From Erysipelotrichia bacterium (GTDB taxonomy: Bacteria > Bacillota_I > Bacilli_A > Erysipelotrichales > Erysipelotrichaceae), in NCBI GenBank assembly GCA_009929095.1, contig SABF01000024.1, positions 1-12,804 on the forward strand: DNA of 12,804 bases. The letters are read 5' to 3'. Made by a program: the position numbers and the translations under genes. The notes beneath the pieces are model-generated. The model was not told where the DNA came from and searched no databases. It was given only the letters and a program-made list of their open reading frames with translations. This document shows positions 1 through 6,803 of this stretch, one piece after another (the first letter of the stretch is position 1; each line of letters opens with the position of its first letter).

Positions 1-1901
1 GCTCCGTAGAGGGCATCTATCATCTCTGAGAGCTGATTGATACGGGCTACGATAAACTTTGGTGTTTTATCACCAGCTGCGACCGCTGTTTCAGAGTAGA
101 ATTTCAGTTCTGCACTCATTGCCGGCAGGTTGTCCTCACGGACGCATTTCAGAAGAACCTTTACTTCTATGCCGACAGTCTTGATATACTGCTCGATATA
201 AATTGTTTTACGGGCAGCCAGTTCAACTTTGTTATATACCCCAAGCTCAGTGAACATCTTGATGACTTTAGGATCATCAAATGCAGCATAGCTTGCAACA
301 GAGGAACGAATGTTGGGAAGCCCTCTCTTCTCAGCTTCTTTCAGCCAGTCTTCAGAATAGCCGTCACCGGAGAAGAGAATGCGTTTGTGATTTCTGATGA
401 TATCACGGCAGATATCGATAGCCTTGGAGCGAATGTCCTGAAGGTATTTCAATCCTTCCAGTTCACCGGCAATTTCATTCAGAGTATCAGCCATGATGGA
501 ATCAAGGATGACATTGACCAGAGATGCAGACATTGAAGAACCAAGCATACGGAATTCAAACTTATTGCCGGTGAATGCCACAGGGGAAGTACGATTGCGA
601 TCCGTGTTGTCATGCGGCAGGTAGGCAAGTCCGCTGATTGGAGCAAACTCAACTTTAGGGTTCTCCTCGCTGCTGGCAGTGATTTTTTCAGAAATGAGTT
701 CGCTCAGGATATCCTCAATGTATTTGCCAAGATAGATGGAGATGATTGCCGGAGGTGCTTCAGAAGCGCCAAGACGGAAATCATTTCCCGGACATGCAGC
801 TCCCATGCGAAGGAGTTCTGGGTAGGTGTCAACTGCCTTGATAAATGCACAGATGAATACGAGGAAACGAACATTTTCAGCTGGCTTTTCTCCAGGTGTG
901 AACAGGTTCTGCCCATTATCAGTGACAATGGAATAGTTATTATGCTTACCGGAACCATTAATGCCGGCAAACGGTTTTTCATGAAGCAGGCAGGCAAGGT
1001 CATGCTTTTCTGCGGTTTTTCGAAGTACATCCATGACCAGCTGATTCTGATCCACTGCAACGTTGGCATTTGTGTAGACAGAAGCGAGTTCGAACTGACC
1101 TGGAGCGACTTCGTTATGCTCAGTCTTGGCATATATGCCAAGTTTCCAGAGTTCTTTATCTGCTTCAGTCATGAATGAATCGACGCGCGGGGGAATGGAG
1201 CCAAAGTAGTGATCCTCGAGTTCCTGTCCCTTCGGAGCAGATGAACCAAACAGAGTTCTGCCGGTCAGTTTCAGATCGCGGCGCTTTTCATAATACTTTT
1301 TGTCTACTAGGAAATATTCCTGTTCAAGGCCGATTACCGGAGTGCAGAATTTAACATCTTTGTCACCAAATAGATTGACGATTCTTGTGGATGCCGTGCT
1401 GAGTGCCTTGATGGAACGAAGAAGGGGATCCTTTTTATCCAAAGATTCACCTGTGTAAGAGACAAAGATGGTAGGAATGCAGAGAACACCTTCTCTGACA
1501 AATACTGGTGAGGTTACATCCCAGTAAGTATAGCCTCTTGCTTCAAAGGTAGCTCTCAGACCGCCGCTTGGAAAGGAAGACGCATCTGGTTCGCCTTTGA
1601 TCAGTGATTTTCCGGAAAAATGTGTAATTGGCTGTCCATCGGCCCCCGGATCGATAAATGAATCGTGTTTCTCTGCAGTGGATCCGGTCATCGGCTGAAA
1701 CCAATGCGTATAGTGTGTAGCACCTTTTTCAAGTGCCCACCGTTTCATTGCATGAGCGATGGCGTCAGCAGTAGTACGATCAAGTGCAAATTCATTGGCA
1801 ACTGTTTTTTTCCAGGAGAGGTAAACCGGACGCGGAAGGCGTTCAGCCATCTCTTTTTCGCCGAAGGTCATGGAACCGAAATCTTCAAATGGAGCTTCCA
1901 T
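1..1901 (-). CDS. glnN: Glutamine synthetase type III (partial, C-terminus missing)
   Basis: Makes glutamine from glutamate, ammonia and ATP in the cytoplasm. The reading frame is open from an ATG at 1901 to the window edge, giving 633 complete codons; type III enzymes are usually around 700 residues, so roughly the last 60-90 are outside. Seen in translation: an N-terminal FGSMTF...ERLPRPVY segment, the type III signature KGATHYTHWFQPMTG near residues 60-75 followed by AEKHDSF, a GLEQEYFLVD metal-binding glutamate segment, and the ATP-site stretch FAGINGSGKHNNYS. These mark GSIII rather than the shorter GSI. The start is chosen because a run of five G (1910-1914) lies 8 nt before the ATG and the N-terminus fits the family. 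It is transcribed away from an AT-rich region with its own candidate promoter, so it is probably a separate unit from the nifU-like operon behind it. No frameshift is visible. Family call very confident; the gene symbol follows usual naming for type III. Confidence 0.95.
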   Translation of the reverse strand, partial: MEAPFEDFGSMTFGEKEMAERLPRPVYLSWKKTVANEFALDRTTADAIAHAMKRWALEKGATHYTHWFQPMTGSTAEKHDSFIDPGADGQPITHFSGKSLIKGEPDASSFPSGGLRATFEARGYTYWDVTSPVFVREGVLCIPTIFVSYTGESLDKKDPLLRSIKALSTASTRIVNLFGDKDVKFCTPVIGLEQEYFLVDKKYYEKRRDLKLTGRTLFGSSAPKGQELEDHYFGSIPPRVDSFMTEADKELWKLGIYAKTEHNEVAPGQFELASVYTNANVAVDQNQLVMDVLRKTAEKHDLACLLHEKPFAGINGSGKHNNYSIVTDNGQNLFTPGEKPAENVRFLVFICAFIKAVDTYPELLRMGAACPGNDFRLGASEAPPAIISIYLGKYIEDILSELISEKITASSEENPKVEFAPISGLAYLPHDNTDRNRTSPVAFTGNKFEFRMLGSSMSASLVNVILDSIMADTLNEIAGELEGLKYLQDIRSKAIDICRDIIRNHKRILFSGDGYSEDWLKEAEKRGLPNIRSSVASYAAFDDPKVIKMFTELGVYNKVELAARKTIYIEQYIKTVGIEVKVLLKCVREDNLPAMSAELKFYSETAVAAGDKTPKFIVARINQLSEMIDALYG

Positions 1902-1928
1902 ATATGTATCCCCCTTTTGTATACGCAT

Positions 1929-1958
1929 TATTTAAATCCTATAGCAGATGTAAGTCAA
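1929..1958 (-). promoter_or_regulatory. Candidate sigma-A promoter of glnN
   Basis: Read on the minus strand, TTGACT at 1958-1953 (5 of 6 to TTGACA) is followed after 17-18 nt by overlapping TTAAAT/TAAATA at 1935-1929. This would start transcription about 20 nt upstream of the glnN ATG, leaving room for the G-rich ribosome site at 1910-1914. A second TTGACA further upstream lies near the palindromes at 2026-2050 but has no good -10 at the right distance. Confidence 0.45.
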
Positions 1959-2025
1959 TCAAAAAATCAGAAAAATCAGCAAAAATTAAAAAATATTCAT
2001 AAAATTAGGAAAATAAATCAAAAAA

Positions 2026-2050
2026 TATGTCAAAACATAAAATTTATGTT
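2026..2050. repeat. Nested palindromes upstream of glnN
   Basis: Two overlapping inverted repeats share arms: TATGT-CAAA-ACATA (2026-2039) and AACATAAA-A-TTTATGTT (2034-2050, perfect 8-bp arms around one base). The result is three alternating half-sites ATGT/ACAT/ATGT in an otherwise A-rich, non-coding region about 70 bp upstream of the glnN -35. They look like an operator. They do not fit the Bacillus GlnR/TnrA consensus (TGTNA-N7-TNACA) well, so the binding protein is unknown. In a region this AT-rich a chance palindrome is possible. Confidence 0.35.
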
Positions 2051-2101
2051 GAAAAATGACTATAAATCTTTAGCAGAGCATGGATTTGTTATTCATGAAA
2101 A

Positions 2102-2126
2102 TAAAAAAAGAGAACTTTCGTTCTCT
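2102..2126 (-). terminator. Intrinsic terminator after the nifU-like gene
   Basis: On the minus strand a perfect 7-bp stem AGAGAAC/GTTCTCT (2126-2120 and 2115-2109) with a GAAA tetraloop is followed by a run of T (2109-2103 complement). The stem begins at the last base of the nifU-like stop codon. It closes the 3548-2126 operon and separates it from glnN. Confidence 0.85.
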
Positions 2127-2464
2127 CAATAGTAGGAATAGCCGCCATCATTTGAATAGGGACTTCCATCAATGGATGATCCTGTCTGTTCTTCCATAAC
2201 AACTTTCTTTACTTCTGGAACTTCATCAAGCAGGATTGCTTCCACACCTTCAGAGATATCCTGGCTTGCCATAACACATCCGGCACAGGCGCCGATCATT
2301 CTAACTGTTACTGTACCATCTTTATAATCTGCCAACTGAAGATCGCCGCCATCCTGCTGAAGATAAGGACGTATTTTATTGATTGTTTTCTCAATGCGAT
2401 CCAGAAGATCTGATGGAACTGATTGTAATGTTTTTTCCTTTGTTTCCTGCTGATTCTCCGACAT
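2126..2464 (-). CDS. NifU-like Fe-S cluster scaffold/carrier protein
   Basis: A 112-residue protein matching the NifU C-terminal domain: an N-terminal helix (about residues 18-35, DLLDRIEKTINKIRPYLQQD), the GGDLQL strand at 39-44, and the GACAGC motif with Cys60 and Cys63 that holds a shared 4Fe-4S cluster. The family assembles or carries Fe-S clusters to apoproteins in the cytoplasm. The glycine/serine/tyrosine-rich tail (residues 94-112) is not part of the domain and is probably disordered. GAAGG about 11 nt before the ATG serves as ribosome site. The gene starts 22 nt after the stop of the DUF212 membrane protein, so the two are probably co-transcribed; no functional link between them is evident. 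I give no symbol because nfu, nifU and yutI are used for different members. Confidence 0.9.
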   Translation of the reverse strand: MSENQQETKEKTLQSVPSDLLDRIEKTINKIRPYLQQDGGDLQLADYKDGTVTVRMIGACAGCVMASQDISEGVEAILLDEVPEVKKVVMEEQTGSSIDGSPYSNDGGYSYY

Positions 2465-2485
2465 ATAATTGAAGCCTTCTTTCTT

Positions 2486-2962
2486 TTACATTCCGAAGTG
2501 GAAGATCAATGCAATGAATAGACCAAGAGCAATGCCTCCGAAACATTCGATCCACTTATGCCCAAGTACATCCTTAAGCTTGACCTTGTAAATTGGATCT
2601 TCCAGCTTGACGTCTGACTTTGTCTGCACGTCCTTGATCAATTGTTGCGTAATCTTGATATTTTGTCCAGAATAATACCTCACATTGGCGGCATCATAAA
2701 TCACGATGACTGCCAGGGCACAGGTGACTGCAAAGATTGTGGAACTGAAATGCTCCTGAATACCGACAGACAGTGCCAAAGCAGATACCAGAGCACTGTG
2801 AGAACTTGGAAAGCCGCCGCTGGCCTTAACATAGGACCAGTGCCATTCATGATTCTTGAGATAATAGCAAAAGGGCTTCAGTGCCTGTGCCAAGATTGCT
2901 GACAGCATGGCACAGAAAAATGGATACATATATCGAATCATTGGATAGATCGTATACCGCAT
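2486..2962 (-). CDS. Divergent PAP2 family (DUF212, YuiD-like) membrane protein
   Basis: About 158 residues with four likely membrane segments: near the N-terminus (YPFFCAMLSAILAQ), around the SGGFPSSHSA motif, the segment FAVTCALAVIVIYDAANVRYYSG, and the C-terminal GGIALGLFIALIF. Seen motifs are GGFPSSHSA (the PAP2-type serine-histidine phosphatase motif), YDAANVR in place of the second PAP2 motif, and GHKWIECFGGIALG. This arrangement is typical of DUF212, which resembles acid phosphatases acting on lipid phosphates, but whose substrate is not known. An upstream in-frame GTG at 2968 could start it, but the ATG at 2962 has GAGG at a normal 9-nt distance, so it is preferred. Middle gene of the minus-strand operon ending at 2126. 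Confidence 0.85.
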   Translation of the reverse strand: MRYTIYPMIRYMYPFFCAMLSAILAQALKPFCYYLKNHEWHWSYVKASGGFPSSHSALVSALALSVGIQEHFSSTIFAVTCALAVIVIYDAANVRYYSGQNIKITQQLIKDVQTKSDVKLEDPIYKVKLKDVLGHKWIECFGGIALGLFIALIFHFGM

Positions 2963-3014
2963 TTGCACTTACCTCACTTTAAAATTCTATCACAGGCAAA
3001 AACGCTGTTGAGGA

Positions 3015-3548
3015 TTATTTCTGTTTGTTCTTCCGGCGTTCAGCAGCTGCTTTTTTTCTTGCTTCACGATCGGCCTTGTCTTTAGCATTCTGCATTGCCA
3101 GAGTTCTGCGGCTGTATTCCTTGTCCGGCATCTTTTTATTAAGTGCACTGAGCACCTGACTGCTGTTGGCGATTGGCTGCAGAATTGTCTTGTCATCCTT
3201 CAATTCAATCTTCATGGTATCCGGCTGTCCCTGGCGATGATCGATGGACCACTGGATGACGTCATCCCAGTAGAATATCTGACATTCATCCGGATGTCCG
3301 ATGGGATAGAATACAGCATAGCCACCGTAAATCTCCATCTGGAGTCTTCCCTTGATCTGCCACATGGAAAACAGGGAAAGGGCAATCAGCAGTACGCCAA
3401 GAATCCACATGGCTTTCAAAAACATCAGTCCAATGCCGACTGCAAGTACAACAGCAATGGCAGTATATGGTTTAGTCTGGATTTTCTTTTCCGGGGTGTC
3501 TCCTTTTGGAAGATCAGCAATCTTGATTAAATTAACAAGTTCATTCAT
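3015..3548 (-). CDS. Unrecognised two-helix membrane protein with basic C-terminal tail
   Basis: 177 residues, not assigned to a family. Residues about 27-65 form a hairpin of two hydrophobic segments (YTAIAVVLAVGIGLMFLKAM and WILGVLLIALSLFSMW) separated by a very short turn. Then comes a roughly 70-residue soluble domain rich in beta-like segments (LQMEIYGGYAVFYP, CQIFYWDDVIQWSID, MKIELKDDKTILQP). The layout recalls small membrane proteins with a PH-like or YcxB-like cytosolic domain. The last 30 residues are strongly basic and probably helical (KDKADREARKKAAAERRKNK). An in-frame TTG at 3557 would add three residues, but GGAG at 3560-3563 is only 2 nt from it and 11 nt from the ATG at 3548, so the ATG is chosen. 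First gene of the likely operon with the DUF212 and NifU-like genes; the gap to the next start is about 50 nt. Confidence 0.75.
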   Translation of the reverse strand: MNELVNLIKIADLPKGDTPEKKIQTKPYTAIAVVLAVGIGLMFLKAMWILGVLLIALSLFSMWQIKGRLQMEIYGGYAVFYPIGHPDECQIFYWDDVIQWSIDHRQGQPDTMKIELKDDKTILQPIANSSQVLSALNKKMPDKEYSRRTLAMQNAKDKADREARKKAAAERRKNKQK

Positions 3549-3571
3549 TAATATCAATTCTCCATGTTTCT

Positions 3572-3580
3572 ATTATCTCA
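3572..3580 (-). promoter_or_regulatory. Candidate extended -10 promoter for the 3548-2126 operon
   Basis: On the minus strand TGAGATAAT (3580-3572) is an extended -10 (TGn then GATAAT). Transcription would begin near 3565, giving a 5' leader of under 20 nt that still includes GGAG at 3563-3560. No convincing -35 is seen. Confidence 0.35.
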
Positions 3581-3585
3581 CTTGA

Positions 3586-4042
3586 AGGAGCCTCAGGAAA
3601 CCTTTTTACGCAATTTGGTCTCCTGAAAATCTGTTACCGAATATGATTGAAACTGCCGGTTATGAATTTTTCGTGTTTGCAGGTTTTGTTATTACGGTTT
3701 ATTCATTATTCAAAAAGATGAAATAGCCGGATTTATTAGAACAGGGAGTCTGATACTCTGCAATGTCAGACGGCCTCTGGGCAAGATTGCAGCAAAAGGG
3801 TTTGAAACAATGGAATCTGAGATTCTCCGACTGTGACCAATCGACCTTTCACAGCCATCCATTCCAGCTGATGTGAAAAATAACTGGATCTGCACTGATG
3901 ATGCTCGCATCTTCAACTGCCTCTCAAACAAGGCCAAACTCATGCAATACATCAAGAAGCTATGCACAAGCAGCCGGATTCTCTTGTCAGCTCACTGTAT
4001 CAGGAACGGAATTCTCACCGAAATTATGCCTGCAATAGATCA
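3586..4042 (+). pseudogene. Possible decayed gene in a 525-base stretch without an intact gene
   Basis: Between the genes ending/starting at 4075 and 3548 no intact gene is visible. The plus strand carries protein-like sequence in two frames. Frame A is open from 3586 to a TAG at 3724-3726 (WSPENLLPNMIETAGYEF, then a hydrophobic FVFAGFVITVYSLFKK). Frame B is open from 3666 to a TGA at 3834-3836 (DEIAGFIRTGSLILCN...LGKIAAKGFETMESEIL) and resumes in the same frame as PIDLSQPSIPADVKNNWICT, DDARIFNCLSNKAKLMQYIK. The two frames join if one base is added in the A5 run at 3712-3716, and then one in-frame TGA remains. That is the pattern of a gene broken by a homopolymer slip and a stop. I do not recognise the protein. 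The minus strand also has an 85-codon open frame (3967-3710) in the same stretch, so non-coding DNA is a real alternative. Confidence 0.25.
3593..3626. repeat. Inverted repeat upstream of the 3548 gene
   Basis: TCAGGAAACC (3593-3602) pairs with GGTCTCCTGA (3617-3626) over 10 bp with one G-U pair and a 14-nt loop. It is not followed by a T-run in either direction, so it is not an obvious terminator. It lies just upstream of the candidate promoter of the 3548 gene and could be an operator, a structured remnant of older sequence, or chance. Confidence 0.3.
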
Positions 4043-4066
4043 AGAGTCCGGTATTGACCGGACTCT
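4043..4066. terminator. Strong hairpin just downstream of murQ
   Basis: AGAGTCCGGT (4043-4052), loop ATTG, ACCGGACTCT (4057-4066): a perfect 10-bp stem starting 9 nt after the murQ stop codon. On the murQ (minus) strand it is followed only by TTGATCTATT, a weak T-tract; on the plus strand it is followed by GCATTTTCTT. Placement suggests it ends murQ transcripts or protects their 3' end, and it might also stop any plus-strand reading. Confidence 0.6.
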
Positions 4067-4074
4067 GCATTTTC

Positions 4075-4971
4075 TTATTGTTCCAAAGCTCTGCGAACAA
4101 ATCCGCCGGCTTCATTCAGTTTGGACTCTGCCTGACCTGCATCGCAGTTCAGCAGAATCATCACAATTGCTGTTTTAACCAATCCTCCGGACGCAACTCT
4201 CGCCTGCTCTGCTCTTTCCCGGGTGCAGCCGGTCGCTTCCATGATGATGTTTTCAGCTCTGGAAACAAGCTTTTCATTTGACTGCTTCACATCCACCATG
4301 AGATTCTGATACACCTTGCCATTCAGGATCATCGCGCCGGTGGAGATCATATTGACAATCATCTTCTGGGAGGTTCCTGATTTCAATCTGGTGGATCCCG
4401 TCAGGATCTCAGGGCCATTATTCGGTTCAATCGCCAGATCTGCTGCTTCACCGACCTTGGAATGTTTGTTGCAGGCAACTGCAATGGTCCTGCAGCCAAG
4501 AGTTCTGGCATATTCAAGAGCACCGATTACATATGGTGTACGGCCGCTTGCAGCAAGGCCAATAACGATGTCCTTGGAATTGCAGCTGATCTTTTCCAAG
4601 TCTTGTTTTCCTTCTTCGGGATGATCCTCAGCACCTTCAACAGCCTTGATGAAGGCATTTTCACCGCCGGCAATCAAACCGACGACAGTGTCATAGGAGA
4701 CACCGAAGGTTGGCGGGCATTCTACAGCATCCAGAAGGCCAATGCGTCCGCTGGTTCCGGCACCGATATAAATAATGCGGCCCCCGTTCAGCAATGCGTC
4801 TGCACTGTACTGGATTGCTCTGGCAATTTCGGGTATGACTTCACTGATCGCCCTGACGGTATTGCTGTCTTCCGAATTCATTGCAGTGGCAATCTCTGCT
4901 GCAGACATCTGATCCAGATTCATTGTTGCCGGATTGCGCTGCTCGGTTGTAAGCTTTGAAAGATCTACCAT
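4075..4971 (-). CDS. murQ: N-acetylmuramic acid 6-phosphate etherase
   Basis: 298 residues, normal length for the family. The enzyme removes D-lactate from N-acetylmuramic acid 6-phosphate to give N-acetylglucosamine 6-phosphate, a cytoplasmic step of cell-wall sugar recycling. It has a single SIS (sugar isomerase) fold. Seen: GAGTSGRIGLLDAVECPPTFG at 70-90, where Glu84 corresponds to the E. coli catalytic Glu83; VEGAEDH at 111-117, where Glu115 corresponds to Glu114; the SIS phosphate-binding segment GLAASGRTPYV at 138-148; and the C-terminal helical part (from about residue 230) with AGGFVRRAL. AGGAGG at 4983-4988 sits 11 nt upstream of the ATG. It is transcribed alone, divergently from the S1-domain/pgi operon. 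The usual partners murP (PTS transporter), murR (RpiR-type regulator) and amidase/NagZ genes are not in this window. Confidence 0.96.
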   Translation of the reverse strand: MVDLSKLTTEQRNPATMNLDQMSAAEIATAMNSEDSNTVRAISEVIPEIARAIQYSADALLNGGRIIYIGAGTSGRIGLLDAVECPPTFGVSYDTVVGLIAGGENAFIKAVEGAEDHPEEGKQDLEKISCNSKDIVIGLAASGRTPYVIGALEYARTLGCRTIAVACNKHSKVGEAADLAIEPNNGPEILTGSTRLKSGTSQKMIVNMISTGAMILNGKVYQNLMVDVKQSNEKLVSRAENIIMEATGCTRERAEQARVASGGLVKTAIVMILLNCDAGQAESKLNEAGGFVRRALEQ

Positions 4972-5009
4972 TATAAATTATTCCTCCTGTGTAATAGTCA
5001 AACAGTGTG

Positions 5010-5037
5010 ATTATATCAGGTAACAGGAATAAGTCAT
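5010..5037 (-). promoter_or_regulatory. Candidate murQ promoter
   Basis: On the minus strand ATGACT (5037-5032), a 16-nt spacer and a perfect TATAAT (5015-5010) preceded by TGA, an extended -10. The leader would be about 30 nt and include AGGAGG. Its -35 region overlaps the -35 position of the plus-strand S1-gene promoter, so the two divergent promoters share about 25 bp. Confidence 0.6.
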
Positions 5038-5055
5038 CATGGAAAAGAGGCATTG

Positions 5056-5064
5056 TGCTATACT
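5056..5064 (+). promoter_or_regulatory. Candidate extended -10 promoter of the S1-domain/pgi operon
   Basis: TGCTATACT (TG at 5056-5057, TATACT at 5059-5064) is a good extended -10; the -35 position holds only a weak match. A start site near 5071 would lie downstream of the upstream in-frame ATG at 5039, which supports the ATG at 5087 as the real start of the S1 protein. Confidence 0.5.
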
Positions 5065-5086
5065 TTTTTATGACAGGAAGGCAGAC

Positions 5087-5458
5087 ATGACATATCAGAC
5101 TGGACAGATCGTTGAAGGCAAAGTAACAGGGATACAGCCATATGGAGCATTTGTATCTCTGGATCGCCATACCAGCGGTCTGATCCATATTTCTGAGATC
5201 AGTGATGGCTATGTCAGAGATATCAGCCGCTTTGTGAAGATAGGGGATACAGTACGAATTAAAATCATTGATTTTGATCCCCGTACCGGGCAGGCGAGGC
5301 TGTCACTCAAGGCACTGAATCACTCTCGTGTCCGCAGTCACAGAAGAAGCGGCGGCCGCATCAGGGCAAGTCTTCCGGAAATGAGAATCGGTTTCGGATC
5401 TATTGCCGGACGCATGCCTAAATGGATTGCCGAAGCCCAAGAAGGAGAGAAAATATGA
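5087..5458 (+). CDS. S1 RNA-binding domain protein (YugI/GSP13/CvfD type)
   Basis: 123 residues. Residues 1-73 are a complete S1 OB-fold: GQIVEGKVTGIQPYGAFVSL, then GLIHISEIS, GDTVRIKIIDFD and ARLSLKAL, all diagnostic. A basic linker (about 76-90, HSRVRSHRRSGGRIR) follows. The C-terminus, GFGSIAGRMPKWIAEAQ, is the short conserved tail of this single-S1 family. Members bind RNA or the ribosome, and some affect translation, stress response or virulence; the precise job here is unknown. The frame is open from an ATG at 5039, but the ATG at 5087 is chosen: it has AGGAAGG 5 nt upstream (5075-5081), the S1 domain begins right there, and the promoter lies between the two. Its TGA (5456-5458) overlaps the pgi ATG (5455-5457), so the two are translationally coupled. 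Confidence 0.88.
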   Translation: MTYQTGQIVEGKVTGIQPYGAFVSLDRHTSGLIHISEISDGYVRDISRFVKIGDTVRIKIIDFDPRTGQARLSLKALNHSRVRSHRRSGGRIRASLPEMRIGFGSIAGRMPKWIAEAQEGEKI

Positions 5459-6735
5459 TGAAGTTTGATGCGTCACACGGATTTCTGAAAGAGGATATTG
5501 CATCCTATCAGAGCGAAGTAACAAAAGTTCACAAGATGATTCATGAGAAGACCGGAGCTGGAAATGACTTTCTCGGCTGGGAGAATTGGGCAGAAACATA
5601 TGATAAGGAAGAGTTTGCCCGCATGGTCAGCTTGGCTGAAAAGCTGAAGGATAAAACAGAATGTCTGGTCGTCTGCGGCATCGGCGGTTCTTATCTTGGA
5701 GCCAGAGCTGCAATTGAAATGATACAGGGTCTCTATCCCAATACTCGTACGGAGGTAGTATTTGTAGGCAATACTTTCTCAAGCACATATATGAGTCAGG
5801 TACTGGAACACATCAAGGACAAGAGTGTTGTCCTGAATGTGATTTCCAAGTCTGGCACAACAACTGAGACAGCTCTGGCATTCCGTATGCTCAGAGAATT
5901 CATGGAACAGAAGTACGGTAAGGAAGAGTGCAAAGAGCGCATCATTGCCACAACTGATAAGTCAAGAGGCACTCTGAAGGCACTTTCAGATAAAGAGGGA
6001 TATCAGACATTTGTAATTCCGAATGATATCGGCGGCCGCTATTCTGTTATTACGCCGGTTGGACTTCTTCCGATGGCACTGATGGGCATCGATATCAGTG
6101 CAGTCATGCAGGGATTTACAGATGCTTATCATGAACTGAACACGGATGATCTTTCTGGAAATGATGCTTATCGCTATGCAGTTTCCAGACGTATTCTTCA
6201 GAAGCAGGGATACAATGCTGAGATGTTTGTGACATATGAGCCGCAGCTCAGATCACTCAGTGAATGGTGGAAACAGCTCCTTGGAGAATCTGAAGGAAAA
6301 GATGGCAAAGGGATTCTTCCGGATTCAGCAGTATTCTCTACTGATCTGCACAGTCTTGGTCAGTTTATTCAGCAGGGAAACAAAATGCTGTATGAAACTG
6401 TTATGACAGTTGATACGCCGACGCTGGATCAGTCAGTTCCGAATGATCCGGACAATGCGGATGGCATGAACTATCTGACGGGCAAATCTCTTGACTGGAT
6501 TAACCGGCAGGCATTTGCCGGAACCTTGGAAGCACATGAAGTATCTGGCAATGTTCCGAATCTTCTGATCTCTATTCCGGATATGAAGGAACACACCTTT
6601 GGATATCTCTGCTACTGGTTCTTCCTGGCTACAGCAATGACATGCTATATGCTGGATATTAATCCATTCAATCAGCCGGGTGTGGAGGTCTATAAAAAGA
6701 ATATGTTCCGTCTGCTTGGCAAGCCAGGCTGCTGA
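5455..6735 (+). CDS. pgi: Glucose-6-phosphate isomerase
   Basis: Interconverts glucose 6-phosphate and fructose 6-phosphate in glycolysis, in the cytoplasm. 426 residues. Seen: CGIGGSYLGARAAIE (74-88) and the SIS phosphate loop SKSGTTTETA (131-140); GGRYSVITPVGLLP (193-206); LGESEGKDGKG (276-286) with catalytic-region Glu278; His299 in DLHSLGQ; and Lys414 in GVEVYKKNM. These are the Glu, His and Lys of the PGI active site. Bacterial relatives of this short type are about 445-450 residues; this one stops soon after LLGKPG, so the last helix seems trimmed by about 20 residues while all catalytic positions remain. Two in-frame ATGs (5455, 5458) adjoin; the first is 7 nt from GGAG at 5444-5447 and overlaps the preceding stop as ATGA. 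The S1-like gene near pgi is also seen in Bacillus relatives. Confidence 0.97.
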   Translation: MMKFDASHGFLKEDIASYQSEVTKVHKMIHEKTGAGNDFLGWENWAETYDKEEFARMVSLAEKLKDKTECLVVCGIGGSYLGARAAIEMIQGLYPNTRTEVVFVGNTFSSTYMSQVLEHIKDKSVVLNVISKSGTTTETALAFRMLREFMEQKYGKEECKERIIATTDKSRGTLKALSDKEGYQTFVIPNDIGGRYSVITPVGLLPMALMGIDISAVMQGFTDAYHELNTDDLSGNDAYRYAVSRRILQKQGYNAEMFVTYEPQLRSLSEWWKQLLGESEGKDGKGILPDSAVFSTDLHSLGQFIQQGNKMLYETVMTVDTPTLDQSVPNDPDNADGMNYLTGKSLDWINRQAFAGTLEAHEVSGNVPNLLISIPDMKEHTFGYLCYWFFLATAMTCYMLDINPFNQPGVEVYKKNMFRLLGKPGC

Positions 6736-6755
6736 ATAAAGCGATGAATCTTCAG

Positions 6756-6790
6756 GGACTTTGAGCAGTTTTCTGCTCAGAGTCCTTTTC
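6756..6790 (+). terminator. Intrinsic terminator of the S1-domain/pgi operon
   Basis: GGACTTTGAGCAG (6756-6768), loop TTTT, CTGCTCAGAGTCC (6773-6785): a 13-bp stem with one T-G pair, followed by TTTTCCTTATT. It lies 20 nt after the pgi stop and only about 20-35 nt before the MATE gene, so that gene needs its own promoter or read-through. Confidence 0.88.
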
Positions 6791-6803
6791 CTTATTCCAT
6801 ATT

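Noticed and set aside
612..1178. 188-codon open frame on the plus strand
   Set aside because: Lies entirely antisense to glnN, whose minus-strand translation matches type III glutamine synthetase throughout; the plus-strand product has no recognisable motif.
3593..3626. Inverted repeat considered as a terminator
   Set aside because: No T-run follows on either strand, and the loop is 14 nt; kept only as a low-confidence repeat.
3710..3967. 85-codon minus-strand frame in the gene-poor stretch
   Set aside because: No recognisable motif, and it overlaps the more protein-like plus-strand frames. I could not choose firmly between strands, so it is noted but not annotated.
3873..4178. 101-codon plus-strand frame starting at a GTG
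   Set aside because: Its last third is antisense to murQ and runs through the murQ hairpin; only its first part is considered, as a piece of the possible pseudogene.
5039..5086. Longer N-terminus for the S1-domain protein from the ATG at 5039
   Set aside because: The extra 16 residues precede the S1 fold, lack a ribosome site and would lie upstream of the predicted transcription start.
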